Below are positions 45,505 to 54,638 of a stretch of DNA of 64,000 bases, one piece after another. A program made the translations under genes and the position numbers. The notes under the pieces are model-generated. The model had not been told where the DNA came from and made no database searches. It worked only from the letters and a program-made list of their open reading frames with translations. Location: NCBI RefSeq assembly GCF_027497175.1, contig NZ_CP114901.1, forward strand, positions 2,294,001-2,358,000, written 5' to 3'. This DNA is from Verrucosispora sp. WMMD573 (lineage in GTDB: Bacteria; Actinomycetota; Actinomycetes; Mycobacteriales; Micromonosporaceae). Each line of letters opens with the position of its first letter. Positions within the stretch are counted from its first letter, which is position 1.

Positions 45505-45510
45505 TAGCGT
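45505..45510 (+). promoter_or_regulatory. -10 box of the S66 remnant
   Basis: TAGCGT with six bases to the ATG at 45517; an intact leaderless promoter in front of a broken gene. Confidence 0.45.
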
Positions 45511-45516
45511 CGGGAC

Positions 45517-45706
45517 ATGACCTCGTTGGTCCAGCCCTCGAAGCCTCGATCCTGGCGATCGAGTGGCGATCGTCTCACCCTCCGCCGGCCCGCCAGGTCT
45601 CTTCCCGTACGCGTACGAACTGGGGCTGTGCCGGCTGCGTGAGGAGTGCGGCCTGGAGCCGGCCGAGTACCCGACCACCCGGATGGAGAATTCCGTGCGG
45701 CGGTGA
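45517..45706 (+). pseudogene. Truncated S66 peptidase (LD-carboxypeptidase) remnant
   Basis: ATG 45517 opens MTSLVQPSK, the usual beginning of S66 peptidases. A one-base insertion near 45544-45553 shifts the frame. From 45563 the frame reads VAIVSPSAGPPGLFPYAYEL, then GLCRLREECGLEPAEYPTTR, matching the family's N-terminal domain. It then breaks off after a few unrelated residues (MENSVRR) at a TGA. The rest of the roughly 300-residue enzyme, including the catalytic Ser, Glu and His, is gone. Confidence 0.7.
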
Positions 45707-45778
45707 GGTCCGGTGGATGCGGTCCGGCGACACGTCTCGGTCCGCTACTGACCGCCATGCCGACACGCAACATCCACT

Positions 45779-45837
45779 CCAGTTACGGGATGTCGCGGTG
45801 TCCGCGCCCCGTGGAAGCCGCGACATGCCGCAACTGG
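45779..45837. repeat. Inverted repeat, family C (copy 2)
   Basis: CCAGTTACGGGATGTCGCGG (45779-45798) pairs with 45818-45837 at 18 of 20 positions, loop 19. The stem core GCGGCATGTCG is that of the copy at 1202-1253. Confidence 0.75.
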
Positions 45838-45854
45838 CGCTGGGCCCCTCTACC

Positions 45855-46766
45855 TCAGTCCACGACGCCGAAGGCGCGGACGGTGAAGGTGCCCATGCCG
45901 GCAACCCTCGGGGGTGTGGCGGTGAACCGGAAGCCGGCCGGGGGCAGGGCGTCCAGCCCGGTCAGGTGCTCCACGATCGGGATGCCGGCGGCCAGCAGGA
46001 GGCTGTGCGCGGGCCGCTCACCACGGGCCGCCGGACCCATGTCGTCAATGTTGATCGAGTCGATGCCGACCAGGGTGGCTTTCGCGTCCACCAGCGCCTG
46101 CGCGCCGTCGGCGGTCAGGTAGGGGGCTTCCGGAGTGCCGTACCCGGGGGTGCCGAAGTGCGTGTCCCAGCCGGTGTGCAGCAGCACCGCCTTGCCGGCG
46201 ACGTCGTACGGCGCCAGCAGTAGCCGGTCCACCGCGCGGGTGCCGGCGGGCAGCCGGACGACGAGTCCGGGCAGGTCGGCGAGCCGGTCCAGCGGAAAAG
46301 CGGACAGATCGGCACCGTCGGCGTACCGGTGGGCGGGGGTGTCCAGGTAGGTGCCGGTGTTGGCGATCATGTCGATCCGGGCCACGTGGAACTCGGTGCC
46401 CGCGGCGTAATGCTTCCGGGACGCCTCGCGGGTCAGCCACTCGGTGATCTTCGGGGCCGGCCAACCGGGCAGGGTGATCATCCCGTCGGTGACCAGGTGA
46501 CTCAGCTCGATCAGCCGCCGGGTGGCGCCGTCCGGGCTGCCCCCGACGGCGCGACCGCCCTTGTGCGGTTCCTCGATGACCGTCTTGTTGGTGATCCGTA
46601 CATCGGAGACCATCAGCAGGCCGAGATGCCGGACGAACAGCGCCGCCAGGTCGGCGTCGTCGATCCGGTCGCCCGCGATGTCCAGCCGGAACCCCTGGGT
46701 GCTCAGGCCCCCGCCGTTGGCGAACGCGACCTCCGCGTCGAACCGCACACGATATTCCCCGCTCAT
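45855..46766 (-). CDS. Cyclase family protein with extra N-terminal domain and altered metal site
   Basis: A 303-residue protein. Residues 1-70 (RVRFDAEVAFANGGGLSTQG, DADLAALFVRHLGLLMVSDV) are a separate small domain. Residues 85-303 are a kynurenine-formamidase-like cyclase fold: ELSHLVTDGMITLPGWP, IANTGTYLDTPAHRYADGAD and GIDSINIDD. The usual metal motif HxGTHxDxPxH reads NTGTYLDTPAH here, so two of the usual His positions are Asn and Tyr while Asp and the last His remain. Hydrolytic activity on the classical substrate is therefore doubtful. Confidence 0.78.
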   Translation of the reverse strand: MSGEYRVRFDAEVAFANGGGLSTQGFRLDIAGDRIDDADLAALFVRHLGLLMVSDVRITNKTVIEEPHKGGRAVGGSPDGATRRLIELSHLVTDGMITLPGWPAPKITEWLTREASRKHYAAGTEFHVARIDMIANTGTYLDTPAHRYADGADLSAFPLDRLADLPGLVVRLPAGTRAVDRLLLAPYDVAGKAVLLHTGWDTHFGTPGYGTPEAPYLTADGAQALVDAKATLVGIDSINIDDMGPAARGERPAHSLLLAAGIPIVEHLTGLDALPPAGFRFTATPPRVAGMGTFTVRAFGVVD

Positions 46767-46849
46767 CCCCGCAGCCGATCACCCTCCGCCCCGACCAGTC
46801 AAGATCCCCGCCCCCTGCCCCCTGCCCCCCTGCCGCCCTGACGAGGCGA

Positions 46850-46907
46850 CAACTTCGGGGAAGGTGTGGCCTTCCTCGCACCGCAGGCTGCACTTTCCCC
46901 GAACTTG
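46850..46907. repeat. Inverted repeat in divergent gap before mfd
   Basis: CAACTTCGGGGAAGGTG (46850-46866) pairs with CACTTTCCCCGAACTTG (46891-46907), 15 of 17 positions, loop 24. It is followed by a run of ggcggttcg direct repeats (46918-46945). Confidence 0.7.
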
Positions 46908-46975
46908 CGCACGCGGTTCAGGCGGTTCGGGCGGTTCGGGCGGCGGGAAGCGGTGAGGCGGTCAGGGGGTGGAGC

Positions 46976-46981
46976 TAGGCT
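46976..46981 (+). promoter_or_regulatory. -10 box of mfd
   Basis: TAGGCT, predicting a leader of about 60 bases before ATG 47050. Confidence 0.35.
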
Positions 46982-47049
46982 GGCATTCGTACACCCCCCG
47001 TCCGGTCTGGACGCGGGGTGATCGTCGTGTCCCCACCTCGGAAGTGATC

Positions 47050-50000
47050 ATGACTGCGCTCACCGGACTGTTCGCCGCCGCGTTGGCCGACCCGGGCCTG
47101 GCCCGCGTCCGTGACCTGGCGCGCTCCGGTGCTGCCCAGGTCGACGGGCTCGACCTGACCGCCCCGCCCGCGCTGCGCCCGTTCGCGGTCGCCGCCGTCG
47201 CGGCCGACCCGACCGACGGCCAGCGCACCGGCGGTCAACGCGCCGACGGCCACCGCACCGGTGGTCAGCGCACCGGCGGTCAACGCGCCGACGGCCACCG
47301 CGCCGACGGCCACCGCACCGGTGGTCAGCGCACCGGCGGTCAACGCACCGGCGGTCAACGCGCCGACGGCCAGCGCGCCGACGGCCACAGCATCGACGGC
47401 CAGCGCACCGACGGCCACAGCATCGACGGCCACAGCATCGACGGTCAGCGCAACGGCGCGACTGCCGGCGGAGCGGGGCGGGCGGTGCTGGCGGTCACCG
47501 CCACCAGCCGCGAGGCCGAGGACCTCGTCGCCGCGCTGGGCAGCCTGCTGCCGCCCGAGCAGGTGGCGATCTTCCCGAGCTGGGAGACGCTGCCGCACGA
47601 GCGGCTCTCGCCACGCTCCGACACCGTCGGCCGCCGGCTGGCCGTGCTGCGTCGGCTCGCGCATCCGGACTCGGCGGACGCGCACGGGCGCACCGGCCCG
47701 CTGCGGGTGGTGGTGGCCCCCGTCCGCTCGGTGCTGCAACCCCAGCTCAAGGGACTCGGCGATCTGGAACCGGTCCGGTTGGCCGCCGGTGACGAGGCCG
47801 ACCTGGAGCAGATCGCCCGCCGGCTGACCGACATGGCGTACGCCCGCGTCGACCTGGTCACCAAGCGGGGCGAGTTCGCCGTGCGCGGCGGCATCCTGGA
47901 CGTCTTTCCGCCCACCGACGAGCACCCGTCCCGGGTCGAGTTCTGGGGCGACGAGGTGGAGGAGATCCGCACCTTCGCCGTCGCCGACCAGCGCACCATC
48001 GAGCAGATCCCCCAGCTCTGGGCCCCGCCCTGCCGGGAGCTGCTGCTCACCCCCGAGATCCGGGAGCGGGCCGCCACCCTCGCGCAGCAGCACCCGGAGC
48101 TGGCCGAGATCCTGGACAAGCTGGCCGGCGGGGTGCCTGTGGAGGGCATGGAGTCCCTGGCCCCGGCACTGATCGGCAACGACTCGATGGAGCTGCTGCT
48201 GGACTGCATGCCAGCCGGCACGCACGTACTGCTCTGCGACCCGGAGCGGATCCGCACCCGGGCGCACGACCTGGTGCGTACCTCGGAGGAGTTCCTCCAG
48301 GCCAGCTGGGCCGCGGCCGCCGTCGGTGGCCAGGCCCCGGTCGACCTGGGCGCCGCCGCCTTCCACACTCTCGCCGACGTACGCGCGCACGCCGCGACCC
48401 TGCGCCAGCCCTGGTGGACACTGTCCCCGTTCGGCCTGTCCGAGCCGGCCGGCCCAGCGGCGACCCGGCAGCCCTGGGAGGACGAGCCGGCGGCGGTAGA
48501 CGTCACGCCCGACGACGCCATCGCGGTGGCCCTGGCGGCCCAGCCCGCACCGCTCTACCACGGCGAGACCGCCCGGGTGGTCGACGACCTGAAGCGGTGG
48601 GCCAGCGAGGGCTGGTCGATCGCGTTGGTCTTCGAGGGGCACGGTCCCGCCCAGCGGGCCGTCGAGGTGCTCCGGGACGGCGGTCTCGGTGCCCGGCTGA
48701 CCGACGAGGTGCCGGCCGCGCCCGCCCCGGGTGAGCTGCTGGTCACCTGCGGCAGCCTGTCCGGCGGCTTCGTCGACGAGGCGGCCCGGTTCGTGCTGCT
48801 CACCGGCAGTGACGTGACCGGCGGCCGGGGCGTGTCCACCCGTGACATGCGGAAGATGCCGAGCCGGCGGCGCAACACCATCGACCCGCTGGAGTTGCGC
48901 GCCGGTGACCACGTGGTGCACGAGCAGCACGGCATCGGCCGGTATGTCGAACTGGTGCAGCGCACCGTCAACGGCGCCTCCCGGGAGTACCTCGTCATCG
49001 AGTACGCCCCGAGCAAGCGCGGCCAGCCCGGTGACCGCCTCTTCGTTCCCACCGACCAGCTCGACCAGTTGAGCCGCTACGTCGGCGGCGAGCAACCGAC
49101 CCTGCACAAGATGGGCGGCTCGGACTGGCAGAAGTCCAAGGCGCGGGCCCGCAAGGCGGTCCGCGAGATCGCCGCGCAGCTGATCCAGCTCTACGCCGCC
49201 CGCAAGGCGTCCAAGGGGCACAACTTCGGGCCGGACACCCCGTGGCAGCGGGAGTTGGAGGACGCCTTCCCCTGGCAGGAGACGCCCGACCAGCTCGCCG
49301 CCATCGAAGAGGTCAAGCGGGACATGGAGCAGAGCATCCCGATGGACCGGCTGATCTGTGGCGACGTCGGTTACGGCAAGACCGAGATCGCGGTGCGGGC
49401 GGCGTTCAAGGCGGTGCAGGACGGTAAGCAGGTCGCGGTGCTGGTGCCGACCACTCTGCTGGTGCAGCAGCACTACAACACCTTCGCCGAGCGGATGAGT
49501 CAGTTCCCGGTGACCATCCGGCAGCTGTCCCGCTTCCAGACGCCGAAGGAGGCCGAGCAGACCCTCGCCATGGTCGCCGACGGCACCGCGGACGTCGTCA
49601 TCGGCACCCACCGGCTGCTGGCGTCGGCCACCCGGTTCAAGTCGCTCGGGCTGGTCATCGTCGACGAGGAGCAGCGCTTCGGCGTCGAGCACAAGGAGCA
49701 CCTGAAGTCGATGCGGGCGGCGGTCGACGTGCTGAGCATGTCGGCCACCCCGATCCCGCGCACCCTGGAGATGGCGATCACCGGGATCCGGGAGATGTCC
49801 ACCATCGCCACCCCGCCGGAGGAGCGGCACCCGGTGCTCACCGCCGTCGGTGCGCAGGACGACCGGCAGGTGGCCGCCGCGATCCACCGCGAGTTGCTCC
49901 GCGACGGGCAGGTCTTCTACCTGCACAACCGGGTCGAGTCGATCGAGCGGACCGCCCGCCGGTTGCGGGAGCTGGTGCCCGAGGCGCGGGTCGCGGTGGC

Positions 50001-50958
50001 ACACGGGCAGATGGGCGAGGACGCCCTGGAGAAGGTCATGGTCGGCTTCTGGGAGAAGGAGTACGACGTCCTGGTCTGCACCACGATCGTGGAGTCCGGC
50101 ATCGACATCCCGAACGCCAACACGCTGATCGTGGAGCGGGCCGACCTGCTCGGCCTGGCTCAGCTGCACCAGATCCGGGGCCGGGTCGGCCGGGGCCGGG
50201 AGCGGGCGTACGCGTACTTCCTCTATCCGCCGGACAAGCCGCTCACCGAGCACGCCCACGAGCGGTTGGCCACCATCGCCCAGCACACCGAGCTGGGTGC
50301 CGGTATGTACGTGGCCATGAAGGACCTGGAGATCCGGGGCGCCGGCAACCTGCTCGGCGGCGAGCAGTCCGGGCACATCGAGGGCGTCGGGTTCGACCTG
50401 TACGTGCGGATGGTCGGTGAGGCGGTGCAGGCGTTCAAGGGCGAGCGTCCGGAGGAGGAGACCGATATCAAGATCGACCTCCCGGTGGACGCGCACCTGC
50501 CCCACGACTACGTGGGGGTGGAACGGCTGCGCCTGGAGATGTACCGCAAGCTGGCGGAGGCGCGCGACGAGGAGCGGCTGCGCGAGGTGGCCGCCGAGAT
50601 GTCCGACCGGTACGGCGAGCCGCCCGCGCCGGTGCAGAACCTGATCGCGGTGGCCCGGTTCCGCCTGCTGGCCCGCCAGTACGGCCTGACCGACGTCAGC
50701 CTCCAGGGCCGGCACCTCCGCTTCGGTCCGCTGCCGCTGCCCGACTCCAAGCAGCTACGGCTCAAGCGCTACCACCCCGACTCGGTCTACAAGGCCGCCC
50801 TCGACCAGGTCAGCGTCCCCCGGCCGATGACCCGCCGGGTGGGCGGCGAGCCACTGCGCGACCAGCCCCTGCTGGACTGGTGCGCCCAACTCCTCTCCGA
50901 CGTGCTCGGCCCACCCCTCGTCGCCAGCGCACCCGCCGTCGCCGGCTCCCCTCGCTGA
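47050..50958 (+). CDS. mfd: Transcription-repair coupling factor with repeat-expanded N-terminus
   Basis: A 1302-residue Mfd. After the first 55 residues comes a 16-copy five-residue repeat (about 57-136). The UvrB-like module follows ([35 protein letters not shown]), then the RNA polymerase-interaction domain ([17 protein letters not shown]) and the translocase with [56 protein letters not shown]. The TRCF C-terminal domain is also present. It removes stalled RNA polymerase and recruits UvrA. ATG 47050 has GGAAG; an upstream in-frame start at 46969 lacks support. Confidence 0.95.
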   Translation: MTALTGLFAAALADPGLARVRDLARSGAAQVDGLDLTAPPALRPFAVAAVAADPTDGQRTGGQRADGHRTGGQRTGGQRADGHRADGHRTGGQRTGGQRTGGQRADGQRADGHSIDGQRTDGHSIDGHSIDGQRNGATAGGAGRAVLAVTATSREAEDLVAALGSLLPPEQVAIFPSWETLPHERLSPRSDTVGRRLAVLRRLAHPDSADAHGRTGPLRVVVAPVRSVLQPQLKGLGDLEPVRLAAGDEADLEQIARRLTDMAYARVDLVTKRGEFAVRGGILDVFPPTDEHPSRVEFWGDEVEEIRTFAVADQRTIEQIPQLWAPPCRELLLTPEIRERAATLAQQHPELAEILDKLAGGVPVEGMESLAPALIGNDSMELLLDCMPAGTHVLLCDPERIRTRAHDLVRTSEEFLQASWAAAAVGGQAPVDLGAAAFHTLADVRAHAATLRQPWWTLSPFGLSEPAGPAATRQPWEDEPAAVDVTPDDAIAVALAAQPAPLYHGETARVVDDLKRWASEGWSIALVFEGHGPAQRAVEVLRDGGLGARLTDEVPAAPAPGELLVTCGSLSGGFVDEAARFVLLTGSDVTGGRGVSTRDMRKMPSRRRNTIDPLELRAGDHVVHEQHGIGRYVELVQRTVNGASREYLVIEYAPSKRGQPGDRLFVPTDQLDQLSRYVGGEQPTLHKMGGSDWQKSKARARKAVREIAAQLIQLYAARKASKGHNFGPDTPWQRELEDAFPWQETPDQLAAIEEVKRDMEQSIPMDRLICGDVGYGKTEIAVRAAFKAVQDGKQVAVLVPTTLLVQQHYNTFAERMSQFPVTIRQLSRFQTPKEAEQTLAMVADGTADVVIGTHRLLASATRFKSLGLVIVDEEQRFGVEHKEHLKSMRAAVDVLSMSATPIPRTLEMAITGIREMSTIATPPEERHPVLTAVGAQDDRQVAAAIHRELLRDGQVFYLHNRVESIERTARRLRELVPEARVAVAHGQMGEDALEKVMVGFWEKEYDVLVCTTIVESGIDIPNANTLIVERADLLGLAQLHQIRGRVGRGRERAYAYFLYPPDKPLTEHAHERLATIAQHTELGAGMYVAMKDLEIRGAGNLLGGEQSGHIEGVGFDLYVRMVGEAVQAFKGERPEEETDIKIDLPVDAHLPHDYVGVERLRLEMYRKLAEARDEERLREVAAEMSDRYGEPPAPVQNLIAVARFRLLARQYGLTDVSLQGRHLRFGPLPLPDSKQLRLKRYHPDSVYKAALDQVSVPRPMTRRVGGEPLRDQPLLDWCAQLLSDVLGPPLVASAPAVAGSPR
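47218..47457 (+). repeat. 16 x 15 bp in-frame tandem repeat inside mfd
   Basis: Sixteen exact-length 15 bp units, starting GGCCAGCGC/GGTCAACGC/GGCCACCGC, encode G(Q/H)R(TG/AD) or GHSID pentapeptides without interruption. Third-position differences between units show the array is not newly copied throughout, though neighbouring units are identical. Confidence 0.9.
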
Positions 50959-51011
50959 TCATGAAGTTGTTGTCATGCCACGCCGAGCAGGGGGACAACA
51001 ACTTCATGATC
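50957..51011. repeat. Inverted repeat, family A (copy 3)
   Basis: Perfect 18-base arms GATCATGAAGTTGTTGTC (50957-50974) and complement (50994-51011), loop 19. The first base of the repeat lies in the mfd stop codon. Confidence 0.85.
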
Positions 51012-51080
51012 GACGGGTGGGGTGGCGGGCGCGGGGACCTGTCAGGGGTGGTTGGGGTGGGGCATGAGAGAGTGACGGGC

Positions 51081-51848
51081 ATGCGTGCTCGCCGTCTTGT
51101 TGCCGTCGCCAGCGTGGCGGTCGGCCTCATCGCCCTCGCCGGTTGCCGTTCCGAGCCCGGTGTCGCCGCGTACGTCGGTGACCACCGGATCACCGAGGAC
51201 GCGGTCACCGAGGTCATCGAGGACGCTCAGGCGAAGAACCCGACCCCGACCGAGGGGGCTGAGGCGCCGCCCGGCGAGCAGCCGCAGTTGCCCGGCCAGG
51301 AGCCCCAGTTGCCCGGGCGTAGCCAGGTGGTGAGCACCCTGGTGCTCAGCGAGGTCTGCGAGCGGATCTCCGCCGCCGAGGGTTACCGGCCGGAGGGCCA
51401 GGTCGACCCCGCGCAGGTGGCACAGGGCATCGGCCTGAACCCGGAGACCGGGTACGTGCGGCAGATCGCCGAGCTGTACACCTGCCTGTCCGGGATTCCG
51501 ATCGGCGCTCCGGTGGCCCCCACCGAGCAGGAGCTGATCGACCTGGTCGCGGCGGGCAAGCGGGCCGGCGCGGTGCCACCCGAGGTGACCGTCGAGCAGG
51601 CCGCCACCCAGCTTGACGGGGATCAACTGCGCCAGGCCCTGGCCAACCGCAACTCGCTGCGTGAGGCCGTCGAGACGTACGACGTGACGGTGAACCCCCG
51701 GTACCGGCCGCTGGTGTTCCCGGTGCTGAGCTTCACCGGGCAGGCCATCGCTGTGGGCGTGCCGCTGGGCGAGCCGGCCTCCGACGCGGTCAACGACATC
51801 TCCACGCCGAGGCCACGGCCCGAGCCGGCCGTGCCGACCGACGGCTGA
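51081..51848 (+). CDS. SurA-N-like lipoprotein
   Basis: A 255-residue lipoprotein: signal with lipobox LAGC (Cys22), then YVGDHRITEDAVTEVIEDAQ, the opening of SurA/PrsA-type chaperone domains. The insert EQPQLPGQEPQLPG is a duplicated pentapeptide. ELIDLVAAGKRAGAVPPEVT and a helical region follow. No parvulin PPIase domain is present, so it is a chaperone-like domain alone. It is followed three bases later by mazG. Confidence 0.75.
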   Translation: MRARRLVAVASVAVGLIALAGCRSEPGVAAYVGDHRITEDAVTEVIEDAQAKNPTPTEGAEAPPGEQPQLPGQEPQLPGRSQVVSTLVLSEVCERISAAEGYRPEGQVDPAQVAQGIGLNPETGYVRQIAELYTCLSGIPIGAPVAPTEQELIDLVAAGKRAGAVPPEVTVEQAATQLDGDQLRQALANRNSLREAVETYDVTVNPRYRPLVFPVLSFTGQAIAVGVPLGEPASDAVNDISTPRPRPEPAVPTDG

Positions 51849-51850
51849 GC

Positions 51851-52849
51851 ATGCCCCGGATCGTCCTGCTGGTGACCTCGCCCCGATTGCCGGCCGGGCT
51901 GTTGACGGCAGCCGCCTGGGACGTGGTACGCGCCGCTCCGGTGCTGGTCGCCGAGGAGAGCGAGCTGACCACGGCGCTGCGGTCCGCAGGCGCCGAGGTA
52001 CGGGTGCTCGACGGACCGCCGGTGCCGGCACTGCTGGACGCGGCGGCGGCGCAGGACACCGTGGTCTGGCTGGCCGGCCCGGCCGGGGACGAGTCGCTGG
52101 CCCGGGAGTTGGGGCTGCGCCTGGCCCGCGAGCCGGGGCTGGCGGAGCTGGAGCTGATGTACGGCTCCTGGGATCCACCGGGCGCGCGGCTGCTGGACGC
52201 GGTGGCGGTGCTCGACCGGCTGCTCTCGCCCGGCGGTGATCCGTGGAAGCGGGCGCAGACCCACCGCAGCCTGGCCGGGTTCCTGCTGGAGGAGAGCTAC
52301 GAGGCGTACGACGCGATAAGCGCGGGGGACACCGACGCGCTGCGCGAGGAGTTGGGCGACGTGCTGCTCCAGGTGGTGTTGCACGCCCGGCTGGCCGAGG
52401 AGTTGCCCGAGGACGAACGCTGGAGCATCGACGACGTGGCCGGTGCGCTGGTGGACAAGATGATCCGGCGCAACCCGCACGTCTTCGCCGGTGCCGAGGC
52501 GGGCACCCTGGAGGAGATCACCGCCAACTGGGAGCGGATCAAGCAGGCGGAGAAGGCCCGTGACTCGGTACTCGACGGCATCGCGTTGAGCCAGCCGGCG
52601 CTCGCCCTGGCAGCGAAGATCCTGGAGCGTGCCGCCCGGGTCAGCATCACGACGCCCCTGCCGTCACCGGAGGCGCAACCCGATCCCGAGACCACCCTCG
52701 GCGCCCAGCTGCTCGCGCTTGTCGCCCAGGCCCGCACGACCGGCCTCGACCCCGAAGCCGCCCTACGCCGCACCACCCTGGGGCACGCCCAAACAATCCG
52801 CACCACCGAATCCACCTGCCCACCCACCCCACCCACCCAGCTGAGTTGA
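51851..52849 (+). CDS. mazG: MazG family nucleotide pyrophosphohydrolase
   Basis: A 332-residue protein. The N-terminal 115 residues are a degenerate tetrapyrrole-methylase-like domain, as in other actinobacterial MazG proteins. The MazG domain runs about 125-240: GGDPWKRAQTHRSLAGFLLE, then the metal-binding EESYEAYDAI and REELGDVLLQVVLHARLA. It hydrolyses non-canonical or excess NTPs. The Pro/Thr-rich C-terminus ends beside a family A repeat. It is two bases from the preceding gene. Confidence 0.9.
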   Translation: MPRIVLLVTSPRLPAGLLTAAAWDVVRAAPVLVAEESELTTALRSAGAEVRVLDGPPVPALLDAAAAQDTVVWLAGPAGDESLARELGLRLAREPGLAELELMYGSWDPPGARLLDAVAVLDRLLSPGGDPWKRAQTHRSLAGFLLEESYEAYDAISAGDTDALREELGDVLLQVVLHARLAEELPEDERWSIDDVAGALVDKMIRRNPHVFAGAEAGTLEEITANWERIKQAEKARDSVLDGIALSQPALALAAKILERAARVSITTPLPSPEAQPDPETTLGAQLLALVAQARTTGLDPEAALRRTTLGHAQTIRTTESTCPPTPPTQLS

Positions 52850-52904
52850 TCATGAGGTTAGCGGCACCGAATCCGACAATTCGCGCCGCTAACCTCATGA
52901 TCAA
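52846..52904. repeat. Inverted repeat, family A (copy 4, variant stem)
   Basis: Perfect 20-base arms TTGATCATGAGGTTAGCGGC (52846-52865) and complement (52885-52904), loop 19. The inner stem differs from copies 1-3 on both arms together. Confidence 0.85.
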
Positions 52905-52975
52905 CCGGGCTGGGCTGCGCTGGGGTGGGGTGGGCTGGGGTGGAGCGCTGGCGGGCGGGTTTGGGTGGGGGTGGT

Positions 52976-52981
52976 TAGGGT
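52976..52981 (+). promoter_or_regulatory. -10 box of DUF885 gene (leaderless)
   Basis: TAGGGT with six bases to the GTG at 52988. Confidence 0.5.
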
Positions 52982-52987
52982 CGGGGG

Positions 52988-54607
52988 GTGGAGCGGTTTC
53001 AGGTGGTGGGGGAGCGGGTTGTCGAGGCGTTGTTGGGGAGCCGTCCGGGGCTCGCCGGAACGGCGGGAGACCATCGGGTCGACGATCGGCTGCCGGACTT
53101 CTCGGGCGACGCGGTCGCGGCGGACCGGGCGATGCTCATCGACGCGGCGAGCGCCCTCGTCGAGATCGACCCCGACGACCTCGACGTCGAGGAGCGCGTC
53201 GACCACGCCCTGCTCTCCGCCCTGGTCGACCAGGAGCTGTTCGAGCTGACCGAGATCCGGGGGCACGAGTGGGACCCGCTCGTGCACAACCCCGGTCCAC
53301 TGCTGCACGCCCTGCTGTCCCGCCCGTACGCGCCGGTGGAGGTGCGGTTGACCGCCCTCGCCGGCCGTCTCGCCGCCGTACCGGACGCGCTGGCGACCGC
53401 GCGCGCGACCTTGCGGGACATGCCCCGGGTGCACGCCGAGACGGCGGTCGGGCAGTTCACCGGTGTTGCCGCGCTGATCCGCGACGAGGTTCCCGCGTTG
53501 CTGGCGCACGCTCCCGCCGGCATCGGCCGGATCGAGCCGGCCGCCACCGCGGCGCTGGCCGCGCTCGACGAGTTCGTCGCCTGGCTGCGCGGCGGCCTGG
53601 CGGCCGACGCCGGCCCGGGTCGCGACCCCCGGCTCGGCCGGCGGCGCTGGGAGGCACGCCTGTGGCATGCGCTCGACACCGAGCTGGGTGCCGCCGAGAT
53701 CCAGCGCCGGGCCTGGGCGAACCTCGACCGGGTCACCGACGAGATTCGTGCGGCGGCGGTCGAGCTGGTCGGCGGTCCGGCCGACGACGAGACCGTACGC
53801 CGGGCCCTCGACCTGCTCGCTGCCGAACATCCCGACGACCACACCATCGTCGACCTGGCCTCGATCACCCTGGACGAGGCGAGTGACTTCGTCCGCGCGC
53901 ACGACCTGGTGACCGTGCCGGAGGATCCGTGCGCCATCCAGGTGATGCCGGAGTTCGCCCGGGGCGTGGCGGTGGCCTACTGCGATGCGCCAGGTGGTCT
54001 GGAGACGGCTGCCGTGCCGACGTTCTACTGCATCGCGCCGACGCCTGTGGACTGGCCCGCCCGCCGGGTGGAGTCGTTCTACCGCGAGTACAACGACCAC
54101 ATGATCCGCAACCTCACCGTGCACGAGGCGATGCCGGGCCACTTCCTCCAACTCGCCCACGCCCGACGATACGCCGGCTCCACCCGGGTACGGGCGTTGA
54201 TCCGCTCCGGCCCGTTCGTCGAGGGGTGGGCGGTCTACGCCGAGGAGCTGATGGTCGGCCGCGGCTTCGCTGGCCTGCCGGTGCGGTTGCAGCAGCTGAA
54301 GATGCAGCTACGGATGACCCTCAACGCGCTGCTCGATCAGCTGACGCACGCCGAGGACCTGCCCGAGGCCGAGGCGATGGCGCTGCTGACCGGCCGCGGC
54401 TTCCAGGAGGAGGGCGAGGCGGCCGGCAAGTGGCGTCGCGCGCTGTTGACCTCGGCGCAGCTGTCGACGTACTTCGTCGGCTACAGCGAGGTGGCCGAGA
54501 TCGCCGCCGCCCGACCGCATCACGTGTCGCTGCGGGACTGGCACGACCGGATGCTCGCCCACGGCAGTCCACCCCCGCGTCACCTGCGCACCCTGCTCGA
54601 CCTGTAG
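52988..54607 (+). CDS. DUF885 family putative metallopeptidase
   Basis: A 539-residue protein. HEAMPGH (379-385) with Glu412 in FVEGWAVYAEEL is a gluzincin-like zinc site typical of DUF885. Other family blocks are VHNPGPLLHALLSRPYAP near residue 95 and YREYNDHMIRNLTVHEAMPG. It has no signal peptide, so it should be cytoplasmic. Substrate unknown. The GTG start is fixed by the promoter. Confidence 0.85.
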   Translation: MERFQVVGERVVEALLGSRPGLAGTAGDHRVDDRLPDFSGDAVAADRAMLIDAASALVEIDPDDLDVEERVDHALLSALVDQELFELTEIRGHEWDPLVHNPGPLLHALLSRPYAPVEVRLTALAGRLAAVPDALATARATLRDMPRVHAETAVGQFTGVAALIRDEVPALLAHAPAGIGRIEPAATAALAALDEFVAWLRGGLAADAGPGRDPRLGRRRWEARLWHALDTELGAAEIQRRAWANLDRVTDEIRAAAVELVGGPADDETVRRALDLLAAEHPDDHTIVDLASITLDEASDFVRAHDLVTVPEDPCAIQVMPEFARGVAVAYCDAPGGLETAAVPTFYCIAPTPVDWPARRVESFYREYNDHMIRNLTVHEAMPGHFLQLAHARRYAGSTRVRALIRSGPFVEGWAVYAEELMVGRGFAGLPVRLQQLKMQLRMTLNALLDQLTHAEDLPEAEAMALLTGRGFQEEGEAAGKWRRALLTSAQLSTYFVGYSEVAEIAAARPHHVSLRDWHDRMLAHGSPPPRHLRTLLDL

Positions 54608-54613
54608 GCCGCA

Positions 54614-54628
54614 GGCAGCCCGGCTGCC
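54614..54628. terminator. Short hairpin between convergent genes
   Basis: GGCAGC-ccg-GCTGCC seven bases after the DUF885 stop. Confidence 0.5.
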
Positions 54629-54638
54629 CGGGTTTGGA

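Noticed and set aside
47218..47457. CRISPR-like array
   Set aside because: Units are contiguous 15 bp repeats in frame within mfd, with no spacers and no cas genes in the window.
46975..50715. Long open frame on the minus strand across mfd
   Set aside because: Antisense shadow of mfd; no family motifs and an obvious repeat artefact (VDAVAVGAL) opposite the pentapeptide array.
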